A DNA stretch of 64,000 bases. It comes from Elioraea sp. GTDB lineage: Bacteria > Pseudomonadota > Alphaproteobacteria > Acetobacterales > Acetobacteraceae. The notes under the pieces were generated by a model, which was given only the letters and a program-made list of their open reading frames with translations, was not told where the DNA came from and made no database searches. The position numbers and the translations under genes were made by a program. Location of the stretch: NCBI RefSeq assembly GCF_022842375.1, contig NZ_JALHPR010000007.1, positions 62,001 through 126,000 of the forward strand, written 5' to 3'. Position 1 is the stretch's first letter, and the number at the start of each line of letters is the position of its first letter. This document shows positions 26,424 through 35,875 of the stretch, one piece after another.

Positions 26424-28030
26424 GGAACGTGCTCCGGCATGTGGCGGATGAGGCTCAGCACCGGGTTCATTGCCGCCTGGCCGAGGCCACAGATCGAGCC
26501 GTCGGCCATCGCCGCGGCGAGCTCGGCGAGCAGGGCGCCGTCCCAGTGCGCGGCATCGAGCATCGCTGCCGCCTTGGCCGTGCCGGCGCGACAGGGCGTG
26601 CACTGGCCGCAGCTCTCGTCACGGAAGAAGCGCGCGAGGTTGCGCGCGGCCTCCGCCAGGTCGTCATGGTCGGAGAGGACGATGACGGCGCCCGAGCCGA
26701 CGAAGCTGCCATGTTTCTCAAGCGCACCAAAGGCGAGCGGCAGGTCGGCCATCGAGGCGGGCAGGATGCCGCCCGACGCACCGCCAGGCAGGTAGGCGAC
26801 GAGGCGATGCCCCTCCGCCATGCCGCCGCCGAACTCATCGATCAGCGCGCGCGCGGTGATGCCCATCGGCACGTCCTTCACGCCAGGCTCGCGCACGCGG
26901 CCCGACAGCGAGATCAGCCGCCGACCCGCATGCCCCGCGCGCCCCGCTTGCGCGAACGCCTCGGCGCCGCGCGTGATGATCTCCGGTAGCCACCACAGCG
27001 TCTCGACGTTGTGGATCAGCGTCGGCTGCCCGAACAGGCCCACCTGCCCCGGGAAGGGCGGCTTGTGGCGCGGATAGCCGCGTCGGCCCTCGAGGCTTTC
27101 GAGCAGTGCCGTCTCCTCGCCGCAGATATAGGCGCCGGCCCCGCGGCGGAGATGGATCGGCCCATCGAACGCACCCGCGGGAATGTCGGCAATCGCGCGC
27201 GCGAGGCCAGGGGCAAGGTCGCCATACTCGTCACGCAGGTAGATCCAGCAGGCGGACGCCTCGACCGCGCGGGCGGCGATCAGCATGCCCTCCAGCATGC
27301 GGTGCGGATCGGCGGCAAGGCACCAGCGGTCCTTGAACGTGCCTGGCTCACCCTCGTCGGCATTCACGACGAGATGCCGCGGCCCTGGGTTGCCGCGCAC
27401 GAGCTGCCATTTGCGCGCGACCGGGAAGCCCGCACCGCCGAGACCGCGCAGGCCCGAGGCGGCAATGGTCGCGACCAGCGCCTCCGGTGGGGGCGAGGCT
27501 GCGAGCGCACTGTAGGCGCGCGGGGCCGGCAGCGCGGGTGGGTGTGCGGCGCCGGCCTTCACGCGCGCGACGCTCGCCTCGCCGATCACCGCGTGGCCGA
27601 TGCTGCAGGCCGGTGCCCGGTCACACGCACCGATGCAGGGGGCGGGGATGATGCGCGCCTCCGGCATCGCGGCGCGGAGTCCGGCCAGCAGTGTTGCCGC
27701 ACCCGCCATCGCGCAGGGCAGGCCATCGCACACACGCACCGTCACGGTGGGCGGCAAGGGAGCATCATCGGCGATCACGTCGAAATGCGCGTAGAACGTC
27801 GCGGTCTCGTACGGCACCACGGCGGCAAGGCCGAAAAGCTCGGCGAGCGCGCGCAGGTCACGATGGCGGATCGCTCCGAACCGGTCCTGCACCGCGTGCA
27901 GCGCCTCGACCAGCATGTCGGGCCGGCGCGGCATGTCGTCGAGCGCCTCGGCGACGGCCATCAGCGCCGCCGGATCGACAGACCCGCCACGCGGGCCCGA
28001 CCGCGGCGCCTTCGCCCTGTCAGCCGCCAT
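26420..28030 (-). CDS. fdsB: NAD-dependent formate dehydrogenase, fused gamma-beta (NuoE-NuoF-like) subunit
   Basis: A 536-residue fusion. Residues about 15-165 are NuoE/FdsG-like with the thioredoxin-like 2Fe-2S site (VCDGLPCAM and PCIGACDRAPAC). The rest is NuoF/FdsB-like: GLRGLGGAGFPVARKW (FMN), NADEGEPGTFKDR, ICGEETALLESLEG (NAD) and the 4Fe-4S ESCGQCTPCRAG. It accepts electrons from FdsA and reduces NAD. Separate fdsG and fdsB genes occur in Rhodobacter and Cupriavidus, while fused forms are known in Methylobacterium. It is the first gene of the operon, divergent from a flavin monooxygenase gene, with fdsA overlapping its stop. Confidence 0.93.
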   Translation of the reverse strand: MAADRAKAPRSGPRGGSVDPAALMAVAEALDDMPRRPDMLVEALHAVQDRFGAIRHRDLRALAELFGLAAVVPYETATFYAHFDVIADDAPLPPTVTVRVCDGLPCAMAGAATLLAGLRAAMPEARIIPAPCIGACDRAPACSIGHAVIGEASVARVKAGAAHPPALPAPRAYSALAASPPPEALVATIAASGLRGLGGAGFPVARKWQLVRGNPGPRHLVVNADEGEPGTFKDRWCLAADPHRMLEGMLIAARAVEASACWIYLRDEYGDLAPGLARAIADIPAGAFDGPIHLRRGAGAYICGEETALLESLEGRRGYPRHKPPFPGQVGLFGQPTLIHNVETLWWLPEIITRGAEAFAQAGRAGHAGRRLISLSGRVREPGVKDVPMGITARALIDEFGGGMAEGHRLVAYLPGGASGGILPASMADLPLAFGALEKHGSFVGSGAVIVLSDHDDLAEAARNLARFFRDESCGQCTPCRAGTAKAAAMLDAAHWDGALLAELAAAMADGSICGLGQAAMNPVLSLIRHMPEHVP

Positions 28031-28123
28031 CGCACCGTTCCTCCCGCGCCGAGCATGCGGCCAGGACAGGGCGGGCGCAACGTGATCTCGATCCTTTTGC
28101 CACTCCCTGGCATCCTGGCGGCC

Positions 28124-29566
28124 ATGGACGGCATGGACACCCCGGATCACCCACGCGTCGCGGCCCTCGCGGACGAGGCCCGCGCCACCCTGGGCTATAT
28201 CGACTATCCCAGGCGCAGCTGGACGCGGCCCGTCGTCGCGCCCGATGGGTCCGAGGCAGCCGATGTTCTCGTCGCCGGTGCCGGCATCAACGGGCTCGCG
28301 GTGGCGTTCCTCCTCGCGCGCGAGAAGGTGGCGCGCGTGCGGGTGGTCGATGCGGCCGAGGAGGGGCACGAGGGCCCGTGGCTCGGCTTTGCGCGGATGC
28401 GCTGGCTGCGCACGCCGAAGGAGCTCGTCGGGCCCGATCTCGGCGTTGCCCCCCTCTCCTTCCCCACCTGGTACGCCGCGCGCTTCGGCACGGCTGCGTG
28501 GGACGCGCTGGTGCGCGCGCCGAACGGGGTGTGGATGGACTATCTCCGCTGGTTCCGCGAAACCGCTGGCATCACGGTCGAGAACGGCACGCGGCTCGTG
28601 GCCATCGCCGAGGCGGGCGAGGGGCTGTTCGCCTGCACGCTTGCAGGGCCTGGCGGGGAGGAGCGGTGCTTCGCCCGCCGCATCGTCCTGGCCACCGGCG
28701 TGCTCGGCGCCGGCGGGCCGGCGATGCCCGCTGAGATCGCAGCGCTGCCTGGCCATCTCCGCGCGCATTCATCCGACATGATCGATGTCGCAGCGCTCGC
28801 CGGAAAGCGTGTCGCGGTGATCGGGGCGGGTGCGTCGGCGTTCGACAATGCCGCCGTGGCCCTGGAACGTGGGGCGGCATCGGTCACGCTCATCGCACGG
28901 CGGGCGTCGATCGAGCAGCCGAACGTGAAGCAGGCGATGGAGTTCGCGGGCTTCCTCCGCCACTACGGCGAGCTTTCCGACGCGCAGCGCTTCCGCCTGC
29001 ACCGCGTGCTGGCCCGCTTCGCGGTGCCGCCGCCGCCGGACAGCGTCGCCCGCTGCACCGACCATGGCGCCCGATTTCGCGTTCTCACCGCTTCCCCGCT
29101 TCGCGCTGCAAGGGTGGAGGGGGGCGCCGTGGCGCTCGACACACCCCAGGGCACGATCGCTGCGGATTTCGTAATCGCGGCGACGGGATTTGCCGTGCGC
29201 ATGGGCGGCCGGCCGGAGCTCGCCGCCTTCGCCGACCGCATCGCCCTCTGGGCCGATCGCTTTCCCCCCGCCGGCGCCGACGCCACGCTGGGCGCGATGC
29301 CCTATCTCGATGCCGGCTTCGCCTACACCGCACGCGATGCGGCCGATGCGCCGATGCTCGCGCGCCTCCACGATGTCGGCATCGCGGCGGTTCCCTCGGT
29401 CGGGCCTGTCTGCGTCGGGCTGAACGGCATGAAGTTCGGGCCTGACCGTGTGGTGCGCGCGATCACCCGCAGCCTGTTCCTCGAGGAGGCGGAGGCGCAT
29501 GTCGCTGCCGTCGAAGCCTTCGCCGACACGGCAGCGCCCGCCGGCAACGACCCCACCGTCATCTGA
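28124..29566 (+). CDS. FAD/NAD(P)-dependent monooxygenase-like oxidoreductase
   Basis: A 480-residue flavoprotein with two Rossmann folds: AGAGINGLA at about 51-58 (FAD) and GAGASA at 234-239 (NAD(P)), and VIAATGF late in the chain. Overall it resembles flavin-containing or Baeyer-Villiger-like monooxygenases of the CzcO type, but the canonical FxGxxxHxxxW is not obvious, so the reaction is uncertain. ATGs at 28124 and 28133 are both possible. It is divergent from fdsB. The TGA stop codon is also the left target-site copy of the MITE-like element that follows, so the native C-terminus may have been altered or just spared by the insertion. Confidence 0.82.
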   Translation: MDGMDTPDHPRVAALADEARATLGYIDYPRRSWTRPVVAPDGSEAADVLVAGAGINGLAVAFLLAREKVARVRVVDAAEEGHEGPWLGFARMRWLRTPKELVGPDLGVAPLSFPTWYAARFGTAAWDALVRAPNGVWMDYLRWFRETAGITVENGTRLVAIAEAGEGLFACTLAGPGGEERCFARRIVLATGVLGAGGPAMPAEIAALPGHLRAHSSDMIDVAALAGKRVAVIGAGASAFDNAAVALERGAASVTLIARRASIEQPNVKQAMEFAGFLRHYGELSDAQRFRLHRVLARFAVPPPPDSVARCTDHGARFRVLTASPLRAARVEGGAVALDTPQGTIAADFVIAATGFAVRMGGRPELAAFADRIALWADRFPPAGADATLGAMPYLDAGFAYTARDAADAPMLARLHDVGIAAVPSVGPVCVGLNGMKFGPDRVVRAITRSLFLEEAEAHVAAVEAFADTAAPAGNDPTVI

Positions 29567-29709
29567 GAGCCTATTTGACAATGCTACTGCCATGGCCGTC
29601 TGGCTTTGATTTCCTGCGCTTCCGGTGCTCACGGCCCTCAAGGCCGCTGCGCGCCGGTTCTCGGAAACCGCGCCATCCAGCTCATGGCAGCGCATTCTCA
29701 AACAGGCTC
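29567..29709. mobile_element. MITE-like element with IS5-type ends and TGA target duplication
   Basis: A 143-base stretch with imperfect terminal inverted repeats of about 27-28 bases. The left end reads GAGCCTATTTGACAATGC, the right end in reverse complement GAGCCTGTTTGAGAATGC, and both continue into CTGCCATG after a one-base gap. The element is flanked by TGA on both sides (29564-29566 and 29710-29712), a TNA-type 3-base duplication as in some IS5-family transposons. No transposase is encoded, so it would need one in trans. It sits exactly at the stop codon of the monooxygenase gene and 28 bases before the DUF350 ATG. Confidence 0.7.
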
Positions 29710-29737
29710 TGAGCCCTCACCCGAAGGACATCCCTGC

Positions 29738-30151
29738 ATGGATCCCGTGCTTCAAAGCCTGATCAGCGGCCTGCCGACGCTGGTGCTTCAGTTCATCGCC
29801 GCCGCTGCCGTGTACGCCGCAGGCATCGCCATCTACGCGCGGCTGACGCCGTACCACGAGCTCGAGCTGGTCCGCGGTGGCAACGTTGCGGCGGCGATCA
29901 CGCTTGGCGGCGCGCTGATCGGGCTTGCCATGCCCGTGGGGGCGACGCTCGCCCGCTCCCTCTCGGTGGCTGACATTCTGGTCTGGGGCGCGGTCGCGAC
30001 CATGATGCAGGCCGCAGCCTTCGGCCTCGCCAACCTTCTCCTGCGCGAGCTTCCCGCGCGCGTCGAGCGTGGCGACATCGCCGCCGCACTCGTCGCTGCC
30101 GCCGTGCAGCTCTCCGTCGGCATCGTCAACGCCGGCGCGATGTCGGGCTGA
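29738..30151 (+). CDS. DUF350 family membrane protein
   Basis: A 137-residue protein with four hydrophobic segments, matching DUF350: a first helix in LPTLVLQFIAAAAVYAAGIAIYARL, then TPYHELELVRGGNVAAAITLGGALIGLAMPVGATLARS, the family core. DUF350 proteins are often found with stress or tellurite-type genes and membrane-associated synthetases, but their activity is unknown. It is followed after four bases by the protease gene, so the two are probably one operon. The MITE-like element ends 28 bases before its ATG and may have displaced or donated the promoter. Confidence 0.85.
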   Translation: MDPVLQSLISGLPTLVLQFIAAAAVYAAGIAIYARLTPYHELELVRGGNVAAAITLGGALIGLAMPVGATLARSLSVADILVWGAVATMMQAAAFGLANLLLRELPARVERGDIAAALVAAAVQLSVGIVNAGAMSG

Positions 30152-30155
30152 GGCG

Positions 30156-31037
30156 ATGCGCGGGCTCGACAAGATCGCGACCCTGCTGATGCTCGTCATG
30201 GCGCTCTGGGCCTTCTTCGGCGAGGACAGGGAGGGGAACCCGCAGCCTCGCATCCCGCCAATGGCCGAGGCGCCGCAGCCACCGCCGCCCGTTCTCGTAC
30301 CGCCGCAGGGTGATCGCGTGCCGCCGCAGGGTGATCGCGTCCCCCTGCCGCCCCCCTCGCCGCGCGACCCCGTGTTCGAGGTCCAGGGCGGCGGTGGCGG
30401 CGGCAACAGCACGGGCACGGCCTTCTCGGTCGACCAGTCGGGCCTGTGGCTGACCGCACGGCACGTCGCGCAAGGCTGCCGGCAGATCGGCCTGCGCGGG
30501 CGGCAGGGCTGGGTGCGCGGCACGCTCGCCTGGGCGCATCCACAGGCCGACGTGGCCTTTCTGCGCACCCAGGGCGGAACCCCACCCTTCGTTCTGGCAG
30601 GCGATGCGCCCGTGAGGGGGATGGACGGTTTCGGCATGGGATTCCCGCAGGGCAAGCCAGGGGCGGTGCAGGGCCGCCTGCTCGGCCGGGCGCAGATGCA
30701 GGCGCGCGGTCTGTTCCAGGGCCGCGCGCCGACGCTCGAATGGGCCGAGGTGCGGCGCGCGCCGTCAATCCGCGGCAGTCTCGGCGGCATCAGCGGCGGG
30801 CCGCTGCTCGATGCGAACGGCAACGTGCTCGGCGTCATGGTGGCGGAGGAGCCGCGCCGCGGCCGCTTCTCCACCGCCGCGCCGGAGACGCTGCTCGCCT
30901 TCGCCGGGCCAGACCGTCAGATGCAGCGCGCCGCACCTGGCACGCGGGCCATCGCCGTCGTCCCCGATCGTTTCGGTGCAGTGGCAGACCAGCTGCGCAG
31001 CGGGATGAGGATCGCGCAGGTCATGTGCCAGGGATAG
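30156..31037 (+). CDS. Membrane-anchored trypsin-like serine protease
   Basis: A 293-residue protein with one N-terminal hydrophobic segment (about 7-21), a proline-rich linker (about 30-72) and a trypsin-like peptidase domain. The probable triad is His103 (TARHVAQGC), Asp132 (PQADVAFLR) and Ser213 (GGISGGPLLD). There is no PDZ domain, unlike DegP. The linker holds a perfect duplicated VPPQGDR (48-61), encoded by a 21-base tandem repeat. It probably acts in the periplasm, tethered to the inner membrane, with the DUF350 protein as a possible partner. The start four bases after the DUF350 stop supports coupling. Confidence 0.85.
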   Translation: MRGLDKIATLLMLVMALWAFFGEDREGNPQPRIPPMAEAPQPPPPVLVPPQGDRVPPQGDRVPLPPPSPRDPVFEVQGGGGGGNSTGTAFSVDQSGLWLTARHVAQGCRQIGLRGRQGWVRGTLAWAHPQADVAFLRTQGGTPPFVLAGDAPVRGMDGFGMGFPQGKPGAVQGRLLGRAQMQARGLFQGRAPTLEWAEVRRAPSIRGSLGGISGGPLLDANGNVLGVMVAEEPRRGRFSTAAPETLLAFAGPDRQMQRAAPGTRAIAVVPDRFGAVADQLRSGMRIAQVMCQG

Positions 31038-31040
31038 GCG

Positions 31041-31439
31041 CTACGTCTCGATGGGCGTGCCTTCGGGGTTGAGCGACACATGCGCCGAGACGACGCGCCA
31101 GCCGAGCCCGGTGATGCGTGCAAGGATCTTGGTCTCGCGCCCGATCAGCCCGGTCGAGACACGGCGATAGACGATGTTGGTCACGCCCGTGTCGCGCCCA
31201 TACGTCGTCACCCGCACCTCGAGCCGCTCGCGCTGCTGGTAGCCGCCTGCCTGGGCGCGGCGGAAGCGGCGGATCGCGTCCATCCCGAACAGGATCTCGT
31301 TCACCCCGAGCCTGACGGTGCGCGGATCGTCCCAGAAGATCGCCTCCAGCGTCGGGATGTCGTTGGTCATCAATGCGGTCTCGTAGCGGTCGATCACCGC
31401 GCGCACTTCCGCCACCACGTCGGGCAGGTCGAGCTCCAT
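31041..31439 (-). CDS. AtzH-like (DUF3225) NTF2-fold protein
   Basis: A 132-residue NTF2-like protein. The DUF3225/AtzH core is clear: YETALMTNDIPTLEAIFWDDPRTVRLGVNEILFGMDAIRRFRRAQ, followed by a C-terminal GWRVVSAHVSLNP. AtzH of the cyanuric acid pathway is a 1,3-dicarboxyurea decarboxylase, and relatives are very often beside amidase genes. Here the amidase gene starts 63 bases away on the opposite strand. It is a paralogue of the protein at 52764-53177, sharing the FW(D/N)(D/N)P(R/H)T core but otherwise divergent. No AtzG partner is adjacent, so the substrate may differ. Confidence 0.85.
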   Translation of the reverse strand: MELDLPDVVAEVRAVIDRYETALMTNDIPTLEAIFWDDPRTVRLGVNEILFGMDAIRRFRRAQAGGYQQRERLEVRVTTYGRDTGVTNIVYRRVSTGLIGRETKILARITGLGWRVVSAHVSLNPEGTPIET

Positions 31440-31502
31440 CGGGGTTCCCCTCACCGGTTGTGCTTGTAGGATGCACCGCGCGGCAGGCAAGGGGGAGTGG
31501 CG

Positions 31503-32912
31503 GTGAACGAAATCCATCGGATGGACGCGGCAGCGCTCGCGGACGCGTATCGCACGAAGCGCCTGTCGCCCGTCGAGGTGCTCGCCGCCGCGCTGGCGCG
31601 GGCGGAGAAGGTTCAGCCGAAGCTGAACCCGTTCAGCGCCTTCGCCCCCGAGACGGCGAAGGCAGCCGCGCACGAGGCAGAGGCGCGGTGGATGAAGGGC
31701 GAGGCGAAGGGCCCGCTCGATGGCGTGCCGCTCGCGATCAAGGAGAACCACGGTGCGAAGGACCTGCCGAAGCGGAGCGGCAGCCTGACGCGTGACCCCG
31801 TGACCGATGCCGAGGACCAGCCCCACATCGCGCGGCTGCGCGAGGCGGGTGCGGTCATCTTCGCCCGCACCACCATGCCCGACCTCGGCTGGAAGGGCGT
31901 GAACGACAGCCCCTTCACCGGGGTGACGCGCAACCCCTGGAACCCGGCGCTGACCCCTGGCGGCTCCTCCGGCGGCGCGGCGGTGGCGGTGGCGACCGGC
32001 GTGTGCCCGATCGCGACGGGCGGTGACGGTGGCGGATCGATCCGCATGCCGGCGGGCTTCACCGGCGTGTTCGGCATCAAGCCCACCTCGTTCCGCGTGC
32101 CTGGCCTCTATGACAGCCCGGCCGGCGACTTGGTTGCCCCCGGCCCGCTGAGCCGCACCGTGGCCGACAGCGCGGCGGTGCTTGCCGCGATGATCCGCCC
32201 CGATGCGCGCGATCCTGCCGCCTCGGCGCTGCCCTCCGTCGACTATCCTTCCCTGCTCGGGGCGGGGGTTGCGGGCCTTCGCGTCGCAATTTCGGCAACG
32301 CTCGGCTTCACGCGTCGGCCCGATGCCGTGCGCACGGCCTCGCTCGAAGGGGCGGCCAGGGCGTTGGAGGCAGCGGGAGCGACCGTGACATGGGCCGATC
32401 CGCCGCTCTGGAACGCCCGCGCTGCCTTCGCCACGATCTGGGAAGCGGCCTATGCGAGCGCGGTGATGACCACGCCGGCCGAGCGCCTCAAGCTGTTCGA
32501 CCCTGGCCTGCTCGATGTCGGCCGCCGCGGGCTTGCCACCTCGGCGGTGGCCGAGAAGCTCGCCCAGCTCGAGCGCCACCGCCTGATGCACGCGATGATC
32601 GCGTTCCACCGAAGCCACGACCTGCTGGTCTGCCCGACCCTACCGATCGCTGCCTTCGAAGCCGGCCATGGCGTAAACACGCCCGACGCGATGCTCTACC
32701 CCGAATGGTACGACTGGACGCCCTATACCTGGACCTTCAACCTGACGAAGCAGCCCTGCTCCTCCGTTCCCTGGGGGTTCGACGCGGCGGGGCTTCCCGT
32801 TGGCGTGCAGGTGGTGGCCACGCACATGCGCGAGGACCTGGTGCTGCGCGGCTCGGCCGTGCTGGAGGCAGCGATGCCCCCCGTGATGCCGGAGGATGCG
32901 CGCTGGGCGTGA
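31503..32912 (+). CDS. Amidase signature family amidase
   Basis: A 469-residue amidase-signature enzyme with the Ser-cis-Ser-Lys triad: Lys80 (LAIKENHG), Ser155 (PGGSSGGAA) and Ser179 (GDGGGSIRMPAGF). It hydrolyses an unknown carboxamide. The GTG at 31503 is favoured by the GGGGGAG ribosome site seven bases before it; a GTG two codons earlier is the alternative. It is divergent from the AtzH-like gene and lies 175 bases before the ABC transporter operon. Compared with AtzE at 51364 it is a different branch, with an extra loop after Lys80 and no AtzG subunit nearby. Confidence 0.92.
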   Translation: MNEIHRMDAAALADAYRTKRLSPVEVLAAALARAEKVQPKLNPFSAFAPETAKAAAHEAEARWMKGEAKGPLDGVPLAIKENHGAKDLPKRSGSLTRDPVTDAEDQPHIARLREAGAVIFARTTMPDLGWKGVNDSPFTGVTRNPWNPALTPGGSSGGAAVAVATGVCPIATGGDGGGSIRMPAGFTGVFGIKPTSFRVPGLYDSPAGDLVAPGPLSRTVADSAAVLAAMIRPDARDPAASALPSVDYPSLLGAGVAGLRVAISATLGFTRRPDAVRTASLEGAARALEAAGATVTWADPPLWNARAAFATIWEAAYASAVMTTPAERLKLFDPGLLDVGRRGLATSAVAEKLAQLERHRLMHAMIAFHRSHDLLVCPTLPIAAFEAGHGVNTPDAMLYPEWYDWTPYTWTFNLTKQPCSSVPWGFDAAGLPVGVQVVATHMREDLVLRGSAVLEAAMPPVMPEDARWA

Positions 32913-33008
32913 GCGAACTGCGCATTCCGTGGGCAGTCTGCCGAAGGCTTCGGCGGAAAGCAGCTGGCGCGCGCGCTCGATCCTCGCCCTCCCCTGGCAT
33001 GACGACCC

Positions 33009-33025
33009 CTGGCATAGGGATTGCT
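33009..33025 (+). promoter_or_regulatory. Candidate sigma-54 promoter for the NMT1-type transporter operon
   Basis: CTGGCATAGGGATTGCT has the invariant GG and GC of -24/-12 promoters separated by exactly 10 bases, with TGGCA and TTGCT matching the consensus. A start near 33036 would give a leader of about 50 bases before the ATG at 33088. CCCCTGGCAT occurs twice in tandem here, but only the second copy has the -12 part. Sigma-54 control would fit a nitrogen-uptake operon. Confidence 0.5.
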
Positions 33026-33087
33026 GACCACGGGCTCCGGTGCGGCGCTCCTGAGGGCGCTGGGGAACCCGGGGAAAGGTCGATCAC

Positions 33088-34188
33088 ATGAGCACATCCA
33101 TTCTGCGCCCCTCGCGGCGCGCGGTCCTGCTTGGCGCCGGCGCCCTGGGAGCCAGCGTCGCCCTCGCAGCCCCGGCCGTGCGCGCCCAGGCGCGGCGCAG
33201 CATCAAGTTCACCCTCCCCTGGCTGGCGCAGGGGGCGACCGCCTATGCCTATGTCGCGCGCGAGGCGGGCATGTTCCGCTCGCGCGGGCTCGACGTCGAG
33301 ATCAGCCGCGGCTTCGGCTCCGTCGCTGCAGGCCAGGCGATCGCGCAGGGGCAGTTCGATTTCGGCCTGGTCGGCGCCGGCCCGCTCATCCTCACCGCCG
33401 CGCGCGGCCTGCCGCTCACCGGGCTCGCGACCATCAACTACGACATGACGATGGGCATCGCACTCCGCGCCGACAGCCCGATCCGCACGCCGAAGGACCT
33501 CGAGGGCAAGCGCATCGGCGCCGTGCCGGCCTCGGCCGAATTCCCGTTCTGGCCGGCCTTCGCGCGGAAGGCGGGGATCGACGTCTCGAAGGTCACGATC
33601 CAGCAGATGGACAACCGCGTGCTGGAGCGCAGCCTGATCGACCGGCAGGTGGACGCGATCACCGCGATCGGCTCCTCCACCATCCCGGTGATGCAGAGCC
33701 AGAACGCGCCGCACCGCTTCATGCTGTACAGCGCCGCGGGCATCACCTTCTACGCCAACGTCGTCACCACGCGCGCGGAAGTGCTGCAGCGTGACCCAGG
33801 CCTGTGCGAGGCCGTGACGGACGCGCTGATCGAGGCGACGGTGCTGCAGCTGAAGGAGCCTGACCGCGCGCTCGACATGTTCATCAAGCAGGTGCCGGAG
33901 ATCGGCATCACCCAGGGCGGGCGCGAGAATGCGCGGCTGTCGCAGGGGCTGATGCAGTACACGATCCTGGCCCCCGAGGCGATCAACAACGGCCTCGGCT
34001 GGTCCGACATGGCGCGCTGGACCGAGATGACCGACCTCGTGATGGAGTTCGGTGCACCTGGCGATGCACGGCGCCCGGCCGTCGAGGCGCTCATCTCGAA
34101 CCGTTTCGCCGGCAAGACGAAGCTGTCGGCCGCCGAGTGGGAGGCGCTGCGCGGCAAGCTCGGCGACTTCGCGAAGATGCTCGGCTGA
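33088..34188 (+). CDS. ABC transporter substrate-binding protein, NMT1/SsuA type
   Basis: A 366-residue periplasmic binding protein with a twin-arginine signal (PSRRAVLLGAGALGASVALAAPAVRAQ). The mature part fits the NMT1/TauA/SsuA group: KFTLPWLAQGATAYAYVAREAGMFRSRGLDVEISRGFGS, then DLEGKRIGAVPASAEFPFW. Ligands in this group include sulfonates, nitrate, thiamine precursors, riboflavin and pyrimidine-type compounds. It is the first gene of a run that continues with ATPase, permease, amidohydrolase and molybdenum hydroxylase genes, so the ligand is probably the substrate of those enzymes, perhaps an N-heterocycle. That last step is inference. Confidence 0.9.
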   Translation: MSTSILRPSRRAVLLGAGALGASVALAAPAVRAQARRSIKFTLPWLAQGATAYAYVAREAGMFRSRGLDVEISRGFGSVAAGQAIAQGQFDFGLVGAGPLILTAARGLPLTGLATINYDMTMGIALRADSPIRTPKDLEGKRIGAVPASAEFPFWPAFARKAGIDVSKVTIQQMDNRVLERSLIDRQVDAITAIGSSTIPVMQSQNAPHRFMLYSAAGITFYANVVTTRAEVLQRDPGLCEAVTDALIEATVLQLKEPDRALDMFIKQVPEIGITQGGRENARLSQGLMQYTILAPEAINNGLGWSDMARWTEMTDLVMEFGAPGDARRPAVEALISNRFAGKTKLSAAEWEALRGKLGDFAKMLG

Positions 34189-34193
34189 GCTCG

Positions 34194-35023
<830 letters not shown>

Positions 35024-35027
<4 letters not shown>

Positions 35028-35848
35028 CGGCCGACGCCGCACGCCTTCCCGCTCCCGCAGCAGCGCCAGCCGCACCCGGCGCGCTGCGCATGCTCGCGCG
35101 GCGGTCCGGCACGGTGCTCATGCCGCTTGGCTTCGCGGTCAGCGTGCTGCTGCTGTGGGAGTTCCTCGTCCGCTTCTACGCGGTGCCGACGGTGATCCTG
35201 CCGGCCCCCTCGGTGGTATGGGCGCGCATCCTCTCCGCCTGGCCATTCCTGCTCACCCACCTGGTGCCGACGACGGTCGAGACCGTGGTGGGGTTCCTGC
35301 TGTCGATGATCCTCGGCACCACCCTCGCCACCTTCCTCGTGTACGGAAGGCGGTTCCGCGAGGCGGTGTATCCGACCGTGGTGTTCTTCCAGCTCATCCC
35401 CAAGATCGCGCTGGCACCGCTGTTCATCGTCTGGCTCGGCATCGGCTCGGAAAGCCGCCTCGCCTTCTCGGTGTTCATCAGCTTCTTCCCCGTGGTGATC
35501 GCCACCATGGCGGGGCTGCGCGCGGTGCCGCCCGACATGCTGCGCCTCTGCCGCTCGCTCACCGCCACCGAGGCGCAGGTGTTCGCGGCCGTGCGGTTTC
35601 CCTACGCGCTGCCCTACATCTTCTCGGGGATGAAGATCGCGGTCACCTTCGCGATGATCGGCGTAATCGTCGGCGAGTTCATCACCGCGCAGGCGGGGCT
35701 CGGCTACCTCATCCTGTTCGCCTCCTCGCAGGCAGAGACGCCGCTGATCCTCGCCTCGATCGCCACCCTCTGCGTCATCGGCCTCGTGCTCTACGGGGCG
35801 GTGGCGCTCGCCGAGAAGGCCATGCTTCGCTGGTACGGCAGCGCCTGA
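35024..35848 (+). CDS. ABC transporter permease, SsuC/TauC type
   Basis: A 274-residue permease with about six membrane helices. The family landmarks are PAPSVVWARI, the FFQLIPKIALAPLFIVWLGIG segment and the EAA loop (CRSLTATEAQVFAAVRFPYALPYIFSGMKIA). It completes the three-gene importer with the binding protein and ATPase. The ATG overlaps the ATPase stop by four bases (ATGA). A 27-base gap separates it from the amidohydrolase gene, which probably belongs to the same transcript. Confidence 0.93.
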
Positions 35849-35875
35849 GTGCGCGCCGCGTGACGGGAGAGAACG

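Noticed and set aside
28031-28123. A sigma-54 promoter in the fdsB-monooxygenase gap (TGGCATCCTGGCGG)
   Set aside because: The -24 part is present but no GC lies at the -12 position with correct spacing.
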